From Cereibacter ovatus (lineage in GTDB: Bacteria; Pseudomonadota; Alphaproteobacteria; Rhodobacterales; Rhodobacteraceae), in NCBI RefSeq assembly GCF_900207575.1, contig NZ_OAOQ01000002.1, positions 114,587 to 178,586 on the forward strand: 64,000 bases of DNA, read 5' to 3'. A program made the position numbers and the translations under genes. This document shows, piece after piece, positions 57,121 to 64,000 of this stretch; the stretch's first letter is position 1, and each line of letters opens with the position of its first letter. A model generated the notes under the pieces. It saw only the letters and a list, made by a program, of their open reading frames with translations. It did not search any database and was not told the DNA's origin.

Positions 57121-58566
57121 CTACTCCGGGTCGCCGCTGTAGATCAACCGCTCGTCGCAGGGCGCGATGCGCAGGATGTTGGTGGTGCCGCGGACGTTGA
57201 AGGGCACACCCGCAACCACCACGATCTGTTCGTCTTCCTGCGCAAAGCCATAGGACAGCGCGGCGCGGGCGGCGCAGATCACCGCCCCCTTGAAGCGTTC
57301 CTGCGGCTCGGTCACCACGCAATGGGTGCCCCATGTCAGCTTCAGCCGGCGGGCGGTTTCGACCAGCGGGGTCAGGGCCAGGATCGGCACCCGTGGCCGT
57401 TCGCGCGCCACCAGCGACACGGTGTTGCCGGTCTGGGTAAAGCAGCAGATCGCCTTGATCGGGGTGGTTTCCGCAATCTCGCGTGCGGCGGCCACGATGG
57501 CATCGGGCACCGAGGCGCGTTTGGCGGTGCGGCTGGCCTCGATGATATCGCGGTAGGTCGGGTCGCTTTCGACCGAGATGGCGGTGTTGTTCATGGTCGT
57601 CACCGCCTCGATCGGATAGGAACCGGCGGCGGATTCGGCCGACAGCATAACCGCATCGGCGCCTTCATAGATCGCGGTGGCCACGTCAGAGATTTCCGCC
57701 CGCGTTGGCATCGGCGAATCGATCATCGATTCAAGCATCTGCGTCGCCACGATCACGGGCTTGGCCGCCGCCCGCGCGCCACGCACAAGGCGTTTCTGGA
57801 TCGGCGGCACCGCCTGCACCGGCAGTTCCACCCCCAGATCGCCGCGCGCCACCATGATCCCGTCGGACACGGCAAGGATCGCGTCAAAGGATTTCACTGC
57901 CGAGGGTTTTTCGATCTTCGACAGGATCGCCGCCCGGCCGCGCGCCAGTTTGCGCGCTTCCTCGACATCCTCGGGGCGCTGCACGAAGGACAGCGCCAGC
58001 CAGTCCACGCCAAGTTCGCAGGCAAATTCCAGATCGCGGCGGTCCTTTTCCGACAGCGCGGCCAAGGGCAGCAGCACATCGGGTACGTTCACGCCCTTGC
58101 GGTTCGAGATCGTCCCCCCCACCGTCACGATGCAGTTGGCGTAATCCGGCCCGCAGTCCTTCACCTGAAGCCGGATCTTGCCATCGTTCACCAGAAGCGT
58201 GGCGCCGGGTTCGAGGGCTGCGAAAATCTCGGGGTGGGGCAGGTTCACGCGCTGGCCGTTGCCCGGCGTAGGGTCCAGATCCAGCCGGAACATCGCCCGA
58301 TCCTCAAGCTCGACCGAGCCGCTGGCGAAGGTGCCCACCCGCAGCTTCGGCCCCTGAAGGTCGGCCAGAATGCAGACCGGAGAGCCGGTGTCGGCCTCGA
58401 TCTGGCGCAGGATGGCATGGCGGGCGCGCAGCTCGTCATGCGTGCCATGGCTCATGTTCAGGCGGAACACATCCGCGCCGGCTTCGAACAGCGCGCGGAT
58501 GGTAGCGTAATCGTTGGAGGCCGGCCCAAGGGTGGCCACGATCTTTACATTGCGAAGGCGTCTCAT
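57121..58566 (-). CDS. pyk: Pyruvate kinase
   Basis: Converts phosphoenolpyruvate + ADP to pyruvate + ATP. The 481-residue product has the N-terminal TLGPAS and RLNMSHG motifs, LADLQGPKLRVG, the catalytic segment SKIEKPSAV with the active-site lysine, and MVARGDLGVELP and ATQMLESM. The C-terminal allosteric domain follows from about residue 345. The start codon lies 143 bp from the divergent amidohydrolase gene. Confidence 0.97.
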   Translation of the reverse strand: MRRLRNVKIVATLGPASNDYATIRALFEAGADVFRLNMSHGTHDELRARHAILRQIEADTGSPVCILADLQGPKLRVGTFASGSVELEDRAMFRLDLDPTPGNGQRVNLPHPEIFAALEPGATLLVNDGKIRLQVKDCGPDYANCIVTVGGTISNRKGVNVPDVLLPLAALSEKDRRDLEFACELGVDWLALSFVQRPEDVEEARKLARGRAAILSKIEKPSAVKSFDAILAVSDGIMVARGDLGVELPVQAVPPIQKRLVRGARAAAKPVIVATQMLESMIDSPMPTRAEISDVATAIYEGADAVMLSAESAAGSYPIEAVTTMNNTAISVESDPTYRDIIEASRTAKRASVPDAIVAAAREIAETTPIKAICCFTQTGNTVSLVARERPRVPILALTPLVETARRLKLTWGTHCVVTEPQERFKGAVICAARAALSYGFAQEDEQIVVVAGVPFNVRGTTNILRIAPCDERLIYSGDPE

Positions 58567-58617
58567 CCTGCCTCGTTTCCTTGTCTTTATTCGTCAATGT
58601 CGTGGTGGGCCATTCCT

Positions 58618-58646
58618 TCTATGGCCCAAACCCCGGGGCGCGGCAA
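58618..58646 (-). promoter_or_regulatory. Candidate pyk promoter
   Basis: On the minus strand: TTGCCG (58646-58641), 17 bp, CATAGA (58623-58618), in the divergent 143-bp spacer. The leader would be about 45 nt. The -10 is weak. Confidence 0.35.
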
Positions 58647-58709
58647 CTGGCGCTTTTTCCGATTGCGTTCTAAATCGAACCTCTGACAGCGACGTGACAG
58701 GAGACCCCG

Positions 58710-59447
58710 ATGAGCGCCTTCGAGATCGTGGGGGCCGACCGCCCCTCGCGCTGGCTGGTTACCTGCGATCATGCCTCGAACCGGGTGCCGGTGCAGGTTG
58801 CGGGCGGCGATCTGGGTCTGCCGGCGGCCGAGATGGGCCGCCACATCGCCTATGATCTGGGGGCGGCGGGCGTGGCGCGGGCGCTGGCGGCGCGGCTGGA
58901 CGGGCCGTGCATCCTGTCGACCTTTTCGCGGCTGGTGATCGATCCGAACCGGGGCGAGCTGGACCCGACGCTGGTCATGCGGCTTTACGATGGCACCATC
59001 ATTCCCGCGAACCGCCATGTCGACGCGGCCGAGGTGGCGCACCGGCTGGATCTGCTGCACCGGCCCTATCACGCGGCGTTGGCCCGGCTGGCGGCGCGGC
59101 GGGCCGATACGGTGATCGTGGCGATTCATTCCTTTACCCCGCGGCTGCAAGGGCGCGGCCCGCGGCCGTGGCACATCGGCATCCTGCATTCGCCGCGGGA
59201 CGACCGCTTCAGCCTTGCGCTGATCGACCGGCTTCGGGCCGAGCCCGACCTCTGCGTGGGCGACAACCAGCCCTATCTGGGCCATCTGCCCGGCGATTCC
59301 ATCGACCGGCACGCGCTGCAACGGGGCCGGCTGAACACGCTGATCGAATTGCGCCACGACCTGATCCGCACGGAAGACGAACAGATCGCATGGGCCGACC
59401 GGCTGGCCCCGATCCTGACCGAGGTTCTCGACACTCTCGCCGGGTAA
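58710..59447 (+). CDS. N-formylglutamate amidohydrolase-family protein
   Basis: A 245-residue hydrolase of the FGase family, which releases glutamate from N-formyl- or related N-acyl-glutamate. Conserved segments are TCDHASNRVP near residue 18, SRLVIDPNR near residue 73, IAIHSFTP-like VAIHSFTPRL and GDNQPYLG near residue 183. ACAGGAGA precedes the ATG. No hut genes adjoin it. The convergent neighbours handle glutamate or N-acyl-glutamate, so a role on those intermediates is plausible. Confidence 0.85.
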   Translation: MSAFEIVGADRPSRWLVTCDHASNRVPVQVAGGDLGLPAAEMGRHIAYDLGAAGVARALAARLDGPCILSTFSRLVIDPNRGELDPTLVMRLYDGTIIPANRHVDAAEVAHRLDLLHRPYHAALARLAARRADTVIVAIHSFTPRLQGRGPRPWHIGILHSPRDDRFSLALIDRLRAEPDLCVGDNQPYLGHLPGDSIDRHALQRGRLNTLIELRHDLIRTEDEQIAWADRLAPILTEVLDTLAG

Positions 59448-59467
59448 TCCGCGCCGGCCCGAATGCG

Positions 59468-59491
59468 AAGGGGCGGCCGAAGCCGCCCCTT
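59468..59491. terminator. Bidirectional terminator
   Basis: AAGGGGCGGC (59468-59477) pairs perfectly with GCCGCCCCTT (59482-59491) around CGAA. It lies between two convergent genes and probably serves both. Confidence 0.75.
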
Positions 59492-59515
59492 GTCGTGGGA
59501 TCGGACGGGGTCGGA

Positions 59516-60376
59516 TCAGACCGCGGCCTTGCGGCTTTCGTCCAGATAGATTTCGCGCAGGCGGGCGGCGACGGGGCCGGGGGTGCCGGTGCCCACGGCG
59601 GCGCCGTCGATCTCGACCACCGGCATCACGAAAGCCGAGGCCGAGGTGAAGAAGGCTTCGTCGGCGGCCTTGGCCTCGTCGATGGTGAAGGCGCGTTCCT
59701 CGACCTCCATCTGCGCTTCGCGGGCAAAGCGCAGCACCGCGGCGCGGGTGATGCCATGCAGGATGTCATTCGACAGGGCGCGGGTGACGATCTTGCCGCC
59801 CTTGACGATATAGACGTTGTTCGACGTGCCTTCGGTCACCATGCCATCCTCGACGAACCATGCGTCGTCGACATGGGCCTTTTTCGCCGCCATCTTTGCC
59901 ATCGACGGATACAGCAGCTGCACCGTCTTGATGTCGCGCCGGCCCCAGCGGATGTCAGGGATCGAGATCACCTTGATGCCGACCTTCGCCACCGGATTGT
60001 CGGCCAGACCCGGTTTCGACTGGGTGAACAGCACCACCGTCGGCTTGGTATCGGCGGGCGGGAAGGCGAAGTCGCGGTCGCCGGGGTTGCCGCGGGTGAT
60101 CTGAAGATAGACCATGCCTTCGTCGATCCCGTTCCGCGCCACCAGTTCGCGGTGGATCGCCAGCAATTCGTCCGCGGTCAGCGGGTTGGTCATTTCCAGT
60201 TCCGCCAGCGAACGGGCAAGCCGCGCGGCATGGCCCGGAAAGTCGATCAGCTTGCCGCCAAGGACCGACGTCACCTCATAGACGCCATCGGCCATCAGAA
60301 AGCCCCGGTCGAAGATCGAGACGGTGGCGTTTTCCTCGGGGAGATAGTCCCCGTTCACATAGACGGTGCGGCTCAT
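59516..60376 (-). CDS. Class IV aminotransferase (D-amino-acid aminotransferase-like)
   Basis: A 286-residue PLP enzyme of fold type IV, closest by eye to D-alanine/D-amino-acid aminotransferases: MSRTVYVNGDYLPEENATVSIFDRGFLMADGVYEV at the N terminus, K150 in RRDIKTVQLL as the likely PLP lysine, and EGTSNNVYIVKGG. The ATG at 60376 lies 2 bp after the dgcA stop; a TTG two codons upstream is less likely. Branched-chain or aminodeoxychorismate-type activity cannot be excluded. Confidence 0.87.
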   Translation of the reverse strand: MSRTVYVNGDYLPEENATVSIFDRGFLMADGVYEVTSVLGGKLIDFPGHAARLARSLAELEMTNPLTADELLAIHRELVARNGIDEGMVYLQITRGNPGDRDFAFPPADTKPTVVLFTQSKPGLADNPVAKVGIKVISIPDIRWGRRDIKTVQLLYPSMAKMAAKKAHVDDAWFVEDGMVTEGTSNNVYIVKGGKIVTRALSNDILHGITRAAVLRFAREAQMEVEERAFTIDEAKAADEAFFTSASAFVMPVVEIDGAAVGTGTPGPVAARLREIYLDESRKAAV

Positions 60377-60378
60377 GT

Positions 60379-61341
60379 TCAACCCCAGAGTGCGGCGGAT
60401 GGCGGGTGGATGCCGGCCTGATCGAAGACCAGCGGGTGATCGCGGTCTTCTGCCAGAAGCAGCGGGCCGTCAAGGTCGACATAAGCCGCACCCTGCGCCA
60501 CCAGCGTGGCCGGCGCCATCGCCAGCGAACTGCCGACCATGCAGCCCACCATCAGCCCGAAGCCTTCCGCCAGCGCGGCCTGTTTCAGCGCCAGCGCCTC
60601 GGTCAGGCCGCCGGTCTTGTCGAGCTTGATGTTCACCACGTCATACTTGCCCTTCAGGTCGGGCAGCGAGTGGCGGTCGTGGCAGCTTTCGTCGGCGCAG
60701 ACCGGAAGCGGGCGGGCGATCTCGGCCAGCATCCCGTCCTGCCCGGCGGGCAGCGGCTGTTCCACCAGCGCCACGCCCAGCCGGATCAGATGCGGGGCCA
60801 GAGCGGCATAGACCTCGGCGGTCCAGCCTTCGTTGGCATCGACGATGATCGTCGTGGCGGGCGCGCCGGCGCGCACGGCCTCTAGCCGGGGCATGTCGTC
60901 GGGGGTGCCCAGCTTGATCTTCAGAAGCGGCCGGTGCGCGTTCTTTGCCGCCGCGGCGCGCATCCGTTCGGGGGTGTCCAGCGACAGGGTGAAGGCGGTG
61001 ATCTGCGGTTGCGGGGCGGCCAGCGACAGCAGATCCCATACCCGCTTGCCCGTGGCCTTCGCCTCAAGATCCCACAGCGCGCAATCGACGGCGTTCCTTG
61101 CGGCCCCCGCAGGCAGCAGGCTTTGCAGATCGGCGCGGGTCAGGGTGTCGGGCAGGGTGGCGATCTGGGCCGCCACGCTGTCCAGCGTCTCGCCATAGCG
61201 GGCATAGGGCACACATTCGCCGCGCCCGGTGATGCCGCCAAGGCTGACCGTGACGGTCAGAACCCGCGCCTCGGTGCGCGACCCGCGCGAGATGGTGAAA
61301 ACCTCGGCCAGACGGAAGCTTTCGGGGGTGACGGTGATCAT
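60379..61341 (-). CDS. dgcA: Enolase-superfamily N-acetyl-D-glutamate racemase / dipeptide epimerase
   Basis: A 320-residue enzyme with the muconate-lactonizing subgroup layout: LKIKLG (KxK catalytic lysine), IVDANEGW and VEQPLP and CADES for the three metal ligands, and NIKLDKTGG for the opposite lysine. Dipeptide epimerase is the older family name. Pairing with a dgcN gene supports the N-acetyl-D-Glu racemase role described for DgcA in marine Proteobacteria. It follows dgcN after 72 bp. Confidence 0.82.
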   Translation of the reverse strand: MITVTPESFRLAEVFTISRGSRTEARVLTVTVSLGGITGRGECVPYARYGETLDSVAAQIATLPDTLTRADLQSLLPAGAARNAVDCALWDLEAKATGKRVWDLLSLAAPQPQITAFTLSLDTPERMRAAAAKNAHRPLLKIKLGTPDDMPRLEAVRAGAPATTIIVDANEGWTAEVYAALAPHLIRLGVALVEQPLPAGQDGMLAEIARPLPVCADESCHDRHSLPDLKGKYDVVNIKLDKTGGLTEALALKQAALAEGFGLMVGCMVGSSLAMAPATLVAQGAAYVDLDGPLLLAEDRDHPLVFDQAGIHPPSAALWG

Positions 61342-61375
61342 GGCGGCTCCTTCGCGCGGGCGGGCAGTGTCGCGG

Positions 61376-61404
61376 AAAAGCCCCGCAAGAGGATCGCGGG
61401 GCTT
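61376..61404 (-). terminator. Terminator-like hairpin between dgcN and dgcA
   Basis: On the minus strand, AAGCCCCGC (61404-61396) pairs with GCGGGGCTT (61386-61378), followed by TT from 61377-61376. The 9-bp perfect stem and short T tract suggest partial termination after dgcN. Confidence 0.55.
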
Positions 61405-61413
61405 CGGTGCAGG

Positions 61414-62415
61414 CTATACCGCCATCAGCGCATCGACCAGACGGCCCGCGCCATGGCGGAACGGATCGACGGTGGGCAGGCCGGTCCGGGCCTCGATCTC
61501 GGCGCAGCAGGCCAGCGCCTCGGCATCCGACAGCGCCTGCGTGTTCACCGCGCAGCCCACCGCGACACAGGCCGGGTTCGCCACCCGCGCCATTGCCAGC
61601 GCCGCGTCGCGCACCTGTTCGATGCTGGGCAGCCGGTAGTCGGGCAGGCCGCGCATGTGGGCGCGCGTCGGTTCGTGGCAGATGATCAGCGCGTCGGGCT
61701 GCCCGCCGTGGATCAGCGCCAGCGTGACGCCGGAATAGCTGACATGGAACAACGAGCCCTGACCCTCGATCAGATCCCAGTGGTCGGGATCGTTGTCGGG
61801 CGTCAGCCATTCCACCGCGCCGGCCATGAAATCGGCCACCACCGCATCCAGCGGCACGCCGTCGCCGGTGATCAGGATGCCGGTCTGCCCCGTGGCGCGG
61901 AAGGTGGCGTTCAGCCCGCGCGCCCGCATTTCCCTGTCGACACACAGCGCGGTATACATCTTGCCGATCGAGCAATCGGTGCCCACGGCCAGCATCCGCT
62001 TGCCGGTGCGCTTGCGGCCGTTGGCGATCGGGTAATCCACCTCGGGCACGCGCACATCATGCAGCGCGCGCCCGCAGGCACGGGCGACGGCGGCCAGATC
62101 CTCTTCGTCGCGCAGCAGGTTGTGCAGCCCCGAAGCCAGATCGAATCCGTCTTCAAGCGCGGCCACCAGCACCTTCTTCCAGCCGGGCGAAATCACGCCG
62201 CCCCGGTTCGCCACGCCGATCACCAGCGTCTTGCAGCCGGCGGCCTTCGCCTCGGCCAGCGTCATGTCCGGCAGGCCCATGTCGGCCTTGCAGCCTTCCA
62301 TCCGGTATTGCCCGACCGCAAATTCAGGGCGCCAGTCCTTGATGCCCTGCGCGACCTTGGCCGCAAGAGGGTCTGGCGCATCGCCAAGAAACAGCAGGTA
62401 GGGGGTCTGGATCAT
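61414..62415 (-). CDS. dgcN: DUF1611 P-loop protein, D-glutamate N-acetyltransferase DgcN-like
   Basis: A 333-residue protein of the DUF1611 family: an N-terminal Rossmann-like domain (MIQTPYLLFLGDA...KTLVIGVANRGG) and a C-terminal P-loop domain with GTDCSIGKM (145-153). DgcN proteins of this family acetylate D-Glu as the first step of a D-glutamate pathway; that role is inferred from family and neighbourhood. The ATG at 62415 has GGAGAG upstream, and the dgcA gene follows. Confidence 0.82.
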   Translation of the reverse strand: MIQTPYLLFLGDAPDPLAAKVAQGIKDWRPEFAVGQYRMEGCKADMGLPDMTLAEAKAAGCKTLVIGVANRGGVISPGWKKVLVAALEDGFDLASGLHNLLRDEEDLAAVARACGRALHDVRVPEVDYPIANGRKRTGKRMLAVGTDCSIGKMYTALCVDREMRARGLNATFRATGQTGILITGDGVPLDAVVADFMAGAVEWLTPDNDPDHWDLIEGQGSLFHVSYSGVTLALIHGGQPDALIICHEPTRAHMRGLPDYRLPSIEQVRDAALAMARVANPACVAVGCAVNTQALSDAEALACCAEIEARTGLPTVDPFRHGAGRLVDALMAV

Positions 62416-62489
62416 CTGGGTCTCTCCGGGGTTGGCTGGACAGGATGATGCGCGGCATTGCGGCGAATTGCATCGCGATCTCTGCGCTG

Positions 62490-62633
62490 CTTTGGCGCTT
62501 TGGCGCATTTTTCTTCGATGATTGATCGGTTTTTCGGGGAAAATGACGACGTTGCGGGCAATAAGCGCAAGCTTTGCTGCCGCAGCGGCATCGGTTCTGC
62601 GGATGCGAAAAGATCTTGCGAAGCGCCGCGCAA
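62490..62633. promoter_or_regulatory. dgcN-mcl1 divergent control region
   Basis: The 268-bp divergent spacer is less GC-rich than its surroundings. It holds a tandem 8-mer CTTTGGCG (62490-62497, 62498-62505), a GCAAGCTTTGC near-palindrome (about 62568-62578) and an inverted repeat TTGCG-N8-CGCAA (62616-62633). These are candidate operators. No clear -35/-10 pair was found on either strand. Confidence 0.35.
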
Positions 62634-62683
62634 TAATCTAACGAAATGCAACCATCCAAAGAAACATCATTGCCGAGAGACTG

Positions 62684-63640
62684 ATGAGCTTCCGTATCCA
62701 GCCCACGCCTCCTGCCCGTCCCAACCGTTGCCAGCTTTTCGGGCCCGGCTCGCGGCCGGCGCTGTTTGAGAAGATGGCGGCTTCGGCGGCCGATGTCATC
62801 AACCTTGATCTGGAAGATTCGGTGGCGCCCGACGACAAGGCGCAGGCCCGCGCCAATATCATCGAGGCGATCAACACGCTGGACTGGGGGAAGAAATACC
62901 TCTCGGTGCGGATCAACGGGCTGGACACGCCGTTCTGGTATCGCGACGTGGTGGATCTGCTGGAACAGGCCGGCGACCGGCTGGACCAGATCATGATCCC
63001 CAAGGTCGGCTGTGCGGCAGACGTCTATGCGGTGGACGCGCTGGTGACCGCGATCGAGCGGGCGAAGGGCCGGACTAAGCCGATCAGCTTCGAGGTCATC
63101 ATCGAATCGGCGGCCGGTATCGCGCATGTCGAGGAAATCGCCGCCTCGTCGCCGCGCTTGCAGGCCATGAGCCTTGGGGCCGCGGATTTTGCGGCCAGCA
63201 TGGGGATGCAGACGACCGGCATCGGCGGGACCCAGGAAAACTATTACATGCTGCACGAGGGCCACAGGCATTGGTCGGACCCGTGGCACTGGGCGCAGGC
63301 AGCCATCGTTGCGGCTTGCCGCACCCATGGCATCCTGCCTGTCGACGGCCCGTTCGGAGACTTTTCCGACGACGAGGGCTTCCGTGCGCAGGCCCGCCGT
63401 TCGGCCACGCTGGGCATGGTCGGCAAATGGGCGATCCATCCCAAGCAGGTGGCGCTGGCCAACGAGGTTTTCACCCCGTCGGAAAAGGCTGTGACCGAGG
63501 CGCGCGAAATTCTCGCCGCGATGGAGGCTGCCAAGGCCCGGGGCGAAGGCGCGACGGTCTACAAGGGAAGACTCGTTGACATCGCGTCGATCAAACAGGC
63601 AGAAGTGATCGTAAGACAGGCGGAAATGATCTCGGCCTGA
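62684..63640 (+). CDS. mcl1: L-malyl-CoA / beta-methylmalyl-CoA lyase
   Basis: Cleaves malyl-CoA and beta-methylmalyl-CoA to glyoxylate plus acetyl- or propionyl-CoA; in Rhodobacter this enzyme serves the ethylmalonyl-CoA pathway for acetate assimilation. The 318-residue product matches Rhodobacter Mcl1 along its length (ARPNRCQLFGPGSRPALFEKM, NLDLEDSVAPDDK, GAADFAASMGMQTTGIGG, GKWAIHPKQ). E and D residues in LDLEDSVAPDD fit the CitE/HpcH metal and substrate site. It diverges from dgcN. Confidence 0.95.
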   Translation: MSFRIQPTPPARPNRCQLFGPGSRPALFEKMAASAADVINLDLEDSVAPDDKAQARANIIEAINTLDWGKKYLSVRINGLDTPFWYRDVVDLLEQAGDRLDQIMIPKVGCAADVYAVDALVTAIERAKGRTKPISFEVIIESAAGIAHVEEIAASSPRLQAMSLGAADFAASMGMQTTGIGGTQENYYMLHEGHRHWSDPWHWAQAAIVAACRTHGILPVDGPFGDFSDDEGFRAQARRSATLGMVGKWAIHPKQVALANEVFTPSEKAVTEAREILAAMEAAKARGEGATVYKGRLVDIASIKQAEVIVRQAEMISA

Positions 63641-63711
63641 GAGAATACGCCAAGGGAATACCGGCGCTGCGAAGGGAAGGGAGGCCCGCCGCAGCAATTC
63701 GGGAGGACGCG

Positions 63712-63745
63712 CGCCCCGGGCCATGGTCCGGGGCGTTGCCGTTGT
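63712..63745 (+). terminator. Possible mcl1 terminator
   Basis: CGCCCCGG (63712-63719) pairs with CCGGGGCG (63728-63735), extended by inner pairs, then TTGCCGTTGTT. The T tract is interrupted, so it may be inefficient. Confidence 0.45.
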
Positions 63746-63784
63746 TGGCGGGGGGCGGCGCCCTGCGGGGCCGCCTTGCCATCC

Positions 63785-63812
63785 GTCGCTGTGGGCCCGG
63801 TCGCTGTGGGCC
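63785..63812. repeat. Short tandem direct repeat
   Basis: GTCGCTGTGGGCC occurs at 63785-63797 and again at 63800-63812, a 15-bp period, in the spacer between mcl1 and the convergent partial gene. It is probably a slippage product. Confidence 0.5.
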
Positions 63813-63856
63813 TGTCTGCTGCTGGGCCGAACACCCTGGCCCGGCTGTGGGGGGCG

Positions 63857-64000
63857 TTACAGCAGCGGCACGCAGATTTCCGTCACCAACTGGTCCGAAG
63901 GCGTGTCCATCGAGGCGTTGCGATAGATCTCGATCACCGGACCTTCGCCTTGCAGTTCGTGGTTCTGTGGCAGCCAGTTCGCGAAAAGGTAGCGGTAGGC
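63857..64000 (-). CDS. Partial GyrI-like / effector-binding-domain protein (C-terminal end)
   Basis: Only the last 47 residues are inside the window; the gene runs off the right edge. The fragment (YLFANWLPQNHELQGEGPVIEIYRN...DQLVTEICVPLL) resembles the C-terminal end of GyrI-like small-molecule-binding domains found alone or fused to AraC or MerR regulators. Which of these it belongs to cannot be told. Confidence 0.65.
   Translation of the reverse strand, partial: AYRYLFANWLPQNHELQGEGPVIEIYRNASMDTPSDQLVTEICVPLL

Overview
The window is GC-rich chromosomal DNA from an alphaproteobacterium, almost certainly a member of the Rhodobacteraceae (Rhodobacter/Cereibacter/Paracoccus-like). Support comes from the gene order tuf-tRNA(Trp)-secE-nusG-rplKAJL-rpoBC followed by the str, S10, spc and alpha operons; a Rhodobacter-type malyl-CoA lyase (Mcl1) of the ethylmalonyl-CoA pathway; an ATP12-type F1 assembly chaperone; a DUF1523 protein; and an AapJQMP amino-acid transporter. 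No plasmid, phage or intact mobile element is visible.

Positions 1-33850 hold the transcription/translation core. They contain the first tuf gene, tRNA-Trp, secE, nusG, rplK, rplA, rplJ, rplL, rpoB and rpoC (closed by a clear terminator), then one DMT-family permease. The str operon follows (rpsL, rpsG, fusA and a second, nearly identical tuf), then the S10, spc and alpha operons through secY, adk and rpoA to rplQ. The spacers carry GC-rich hairpins. Several look like terminators or attenuators: secE-nusG, rplW-rplB, rplP-rpmC and rpsK-rpoA. Sigma70-like promoters with mostly 17-bp spacing can be read before tRNA-Trp, nusG, rpsL, rpmC, rplO, rpsM, rpmI and pheS.

Positions 33850-50400 are a plus-strand accessory and housekeeping region. 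In order they hold a solo LuxR-type regulator, a periplasmic Deg-type protease, RarA ATPase, CrcB fluoride channel, an RluA-family pseudouridine synthase, ATP12 chaperone, aapJQMP, a [2Fe-2S] ferredoxin, a creatinase, a lipoprotein L,D-transpeptidase, panB-panC, a small membrane protein and a DUF1523 protein. The 326-bp spacer before the creatinase gene holds a striking series of short stem-loops with a period of about 29 nt.

Positions 50400-58570 run on the minus strand: pyk, a small membrane protein, rpmI, rplT, pheS, an unrecognised membrane protein and pheT. Between rplT and pheS lies about 1.15 kb with no intact gene; it holds what looks like the 3' remnant of a type I restriction subunit gene (hsdR).

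Positions 58570-64000 hold an N-formylglutamate amidohydrolase-family gene, a convergent dgcN-dgcA-aminotransferase cluster that suggests D-glutamate/D-amino-acid catabolism, mcl1, and the 3' end of a GyrI-like-domain gene cut by the window edge.

All family assignments were made by eye from the translated sequence. No database search or folding program was run.
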